Source: Lachnospiraceae bacterium
GTDB lineage: Bacteria > Bacillota_A > Clostridia > Lachnospirales > Lachnospiraceae
Assembly (NCBI GenBank): GCA_017652545.1
Contig: JAGCAV010000274.1
Span: 1 to 6,061, forward strand
Direction: 5' to 3'
Length of the DNA: 6,061 nt
Position numbers and translations under genes: made by a program. The notes under the pieces were generated by a model. That model did not search any database. It was not told the origin of the DNA and saw only the letters and a list, made by a program, of their open reading frames with translations. Shown here piece by piece: positions 5,089 to 6,061 of this stretch (positions within the stretch are counted from its first letter, which is position 1; each line of letters opens with the position of its first letter).

Positions 5089-6061
5089 TGAAAATACTGA
5101 TCGTTGGCAGCGGAGGAAGAGAGCATGCCCTGGCCTGGAAGATCGCGCAGAGCCCCCGCGTGGAAAAAATCTGGTGCGCGCCGGGCAATGCAGGCATCAG
5201 CGAGTTCGCGGAGTGTGTGAATATCGGGGCGATGGCATTTGACGAGCTGGCGGATTTCGCGCAGGAGAATAAGGTCGATCTGACTGTGGTCGGCATGGAT
5301 GATCCTCTCGTCGGGGGCATTACGGATGTGTTTGAGGCAAGGGGGCTGCGGGTTTTCGGTCCCAGAGCCAACGCGGCGATCCTGGAAGGATCCAAGGCTT
5401 TTTCGAAAGACCTCATGAAGAAGTACGGTATCCCGACAGCCGCGTATGAGAATTTTGATGATCCGGAAGCGGCCGTCAGTTACCTGACGACAAAGGCAAA
5501 GTTTCCGATCGTTCTGAAAGCGGACGGGCTGGCACTCGGAAAGGGTGTGCTGATCTGCCAGAATCTTGAGGAAGCGAAAGAAGCTGCGGCCACGATCATG
5601 ACGGAGAAAAAGTTCGGAAGCGCCGGGAACCGTATGGTCATCGAAGAATTCATGACAGGCAGAGAGGTTTCCGTGCTCTCCTTTGTGGACGGAAAGACCA
5701 TCAGGACCATGACATCGGCGCAGGATCACAAGCGGGCAGGGGACGGCGATACAGGCCTGAATACCGGCGGTATGGGCACCTTTTCACCCAGTCCGTTCTA
5801 TACGCCCGAGATCGATGAGTGGTGCCAGGCGCATATATTCAGGCCAACAGTCGAGGCCATGGCAAAAGAAGGGCGCCCCTTCAAGGGGATCATCTTCTTC
5901 GGCCTGATGCTGACGCCGGACGGACCGAAGGTGCTGGAGTACAATGCCAGGTTCGGAGATCCGGAAGCTCAGGTCGTGCTGCCGAGAATGAAGAATGATA
6001 TTGTGGACGTGTTTGAAGCCTGTGTGGACGGAACGCTGGATACGATCGATCTTCAGTTCGA
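5088..6061 (+). CDS. purD: Phosphoribosylamine-glycine ligase (GAR synthetase), 3' end outside window
   Basis: The frame opens with ATG at 5088-5090, overlapping the purN stop by one base, and stays open to the window edge. It gives 324 residues of an expected ~420-430. PurD is an ATP-grasp ligase that joins glycine to phosphoribosylamine, the second purine step. Visible elements are the N-domain loop KILIVGSGGREHAL (2-15), FGPRANAAILEGSKAFSK (90-107) entering the ATP-grasp fold, PIVLKADGLALGKGV (140-154), VIEEFMTGREVSVLSF, the DHKRAGDGDTGLNTGGMG substrate loop (213-230), and the metal-binding LEYNARFGDPEAQ (283-295, with Glu284 and Asn286). Residues 69-74 read GMDDPL where most PurD proteins have GPExPL. 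About 100 C-terminal residues lie beyond the window. No separate ribosome site of note precedes it beyond GGAAGAAGGA (5061-5070), consistent with coupling to purN. Confidence 0.97.
   Translation, partial: MKILIVGSGGREHALAWKIAQSPRVEKIWCAPGNAGISEFAECVNIGAMAFDELADFAQENKVDLTVVGMDDPLVGGITDVFEARGLRVFGPRANAAILEGSKAFSKDLMKKYGIPTAAYENFDDPEAAVSYLTTKAKFPIVLKADGLALGKGVLICQNLEEAKEAAATIMTEKKFGSAGNRMVIEEFMTGREVSVLSFVDGKTIRTMTSAQDHKRAGDGDTGLNTGGMGTFSPSPFYTPEIDEWCQAHIFRPTVEAMAKEGRPFKGIIFFGLMLTPDGPKVLEYNARFGDPEAQVVLPRMKNDIVDVFEACVDGTLDTIDLQF

Noticed and set aside
4845..5729. A 294-codon minus-strand frame opposite purN and purD.
   Set aside because: It is a shadow of two genes with intact catalytic motifs on the + strand.

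Overview
The window looks like chromosomal DNA from a Gram-positive anaerobe of the Clostridia, most likely a Lachnospiraceae-type organism with fairly high GC. The reasons are the clostridial-style PurE, PurM, PurN and PurD sequences, strong purine-rich Shine-Dalgarno sites, tightly packed or overlapping genes, and a pyrE / small membrane protein / aminopeptidase / pur arrangement. This placement rests on sequence resemblance from memory, not on a database search. All real genes are on the + strand and no transcription terminator is evident, so the whole window could be one transcript.

Layout. 1-150 is the 3' end of what appears to be pyrE (orotate phosphoribosyltransferase). A 46-nt purine-rich spacer holding a short repeat follows, then a 52-residue small membrane protein (197-355) that overlaps a 113-residue three-helix membrane protein (355-696) by one base. 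After 74 nt comes the largest gene, 771-2831, encoding 686 residues. Its C-terminal two thirds can be matched to the M29 metallo-aminopeptidases (AmpS/PepS/aminopeptidase T), with every expected metal ligand in place. Its first ~225 residues are an extra, apparently helical domain that I do not recognise. Then come purE (2847-3347), a 98-nt spacer with imperfect tandem repeats related to the one after pyrE, purM (3446-4471), purN (4465-5088, overlapping purM by 7 nt) and purD (from 5088, overlapping purN by 1 nt and running off the window).

How the genes fit together. PurD, PurN, PurM and PurE catalyse steps 2, 3, 5 and 6 of de novo purine synthesis (glycinamide ribonucleotide formation, its formylation, closure of the imidazole ring, and carboxylation of aminoimidazole ribonucleotide). 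PyrE makes orotidine 5'-phosphate for pyrimidines. PyrE, like the PurF-initiated purine pathway, draws on PRPP, so the locus is a nucleotide-synthesis block. The two membrane proteins and the extended peptidase between the pyrimidine and purine genes are the unexplained part. Glycine or other amino-acid supply from peptides is one speculative link, since PurD consumes glycine.

The most interesting observations are the N-terminally extended M29 enzyme, the overlapping small membrane gene pair, and the purine-rich repeats found in two of the intergenic spacers. I see no CRISPR array, RNA gene, riboswitch, phage or insertion sequence, and no clear new defence-type system.
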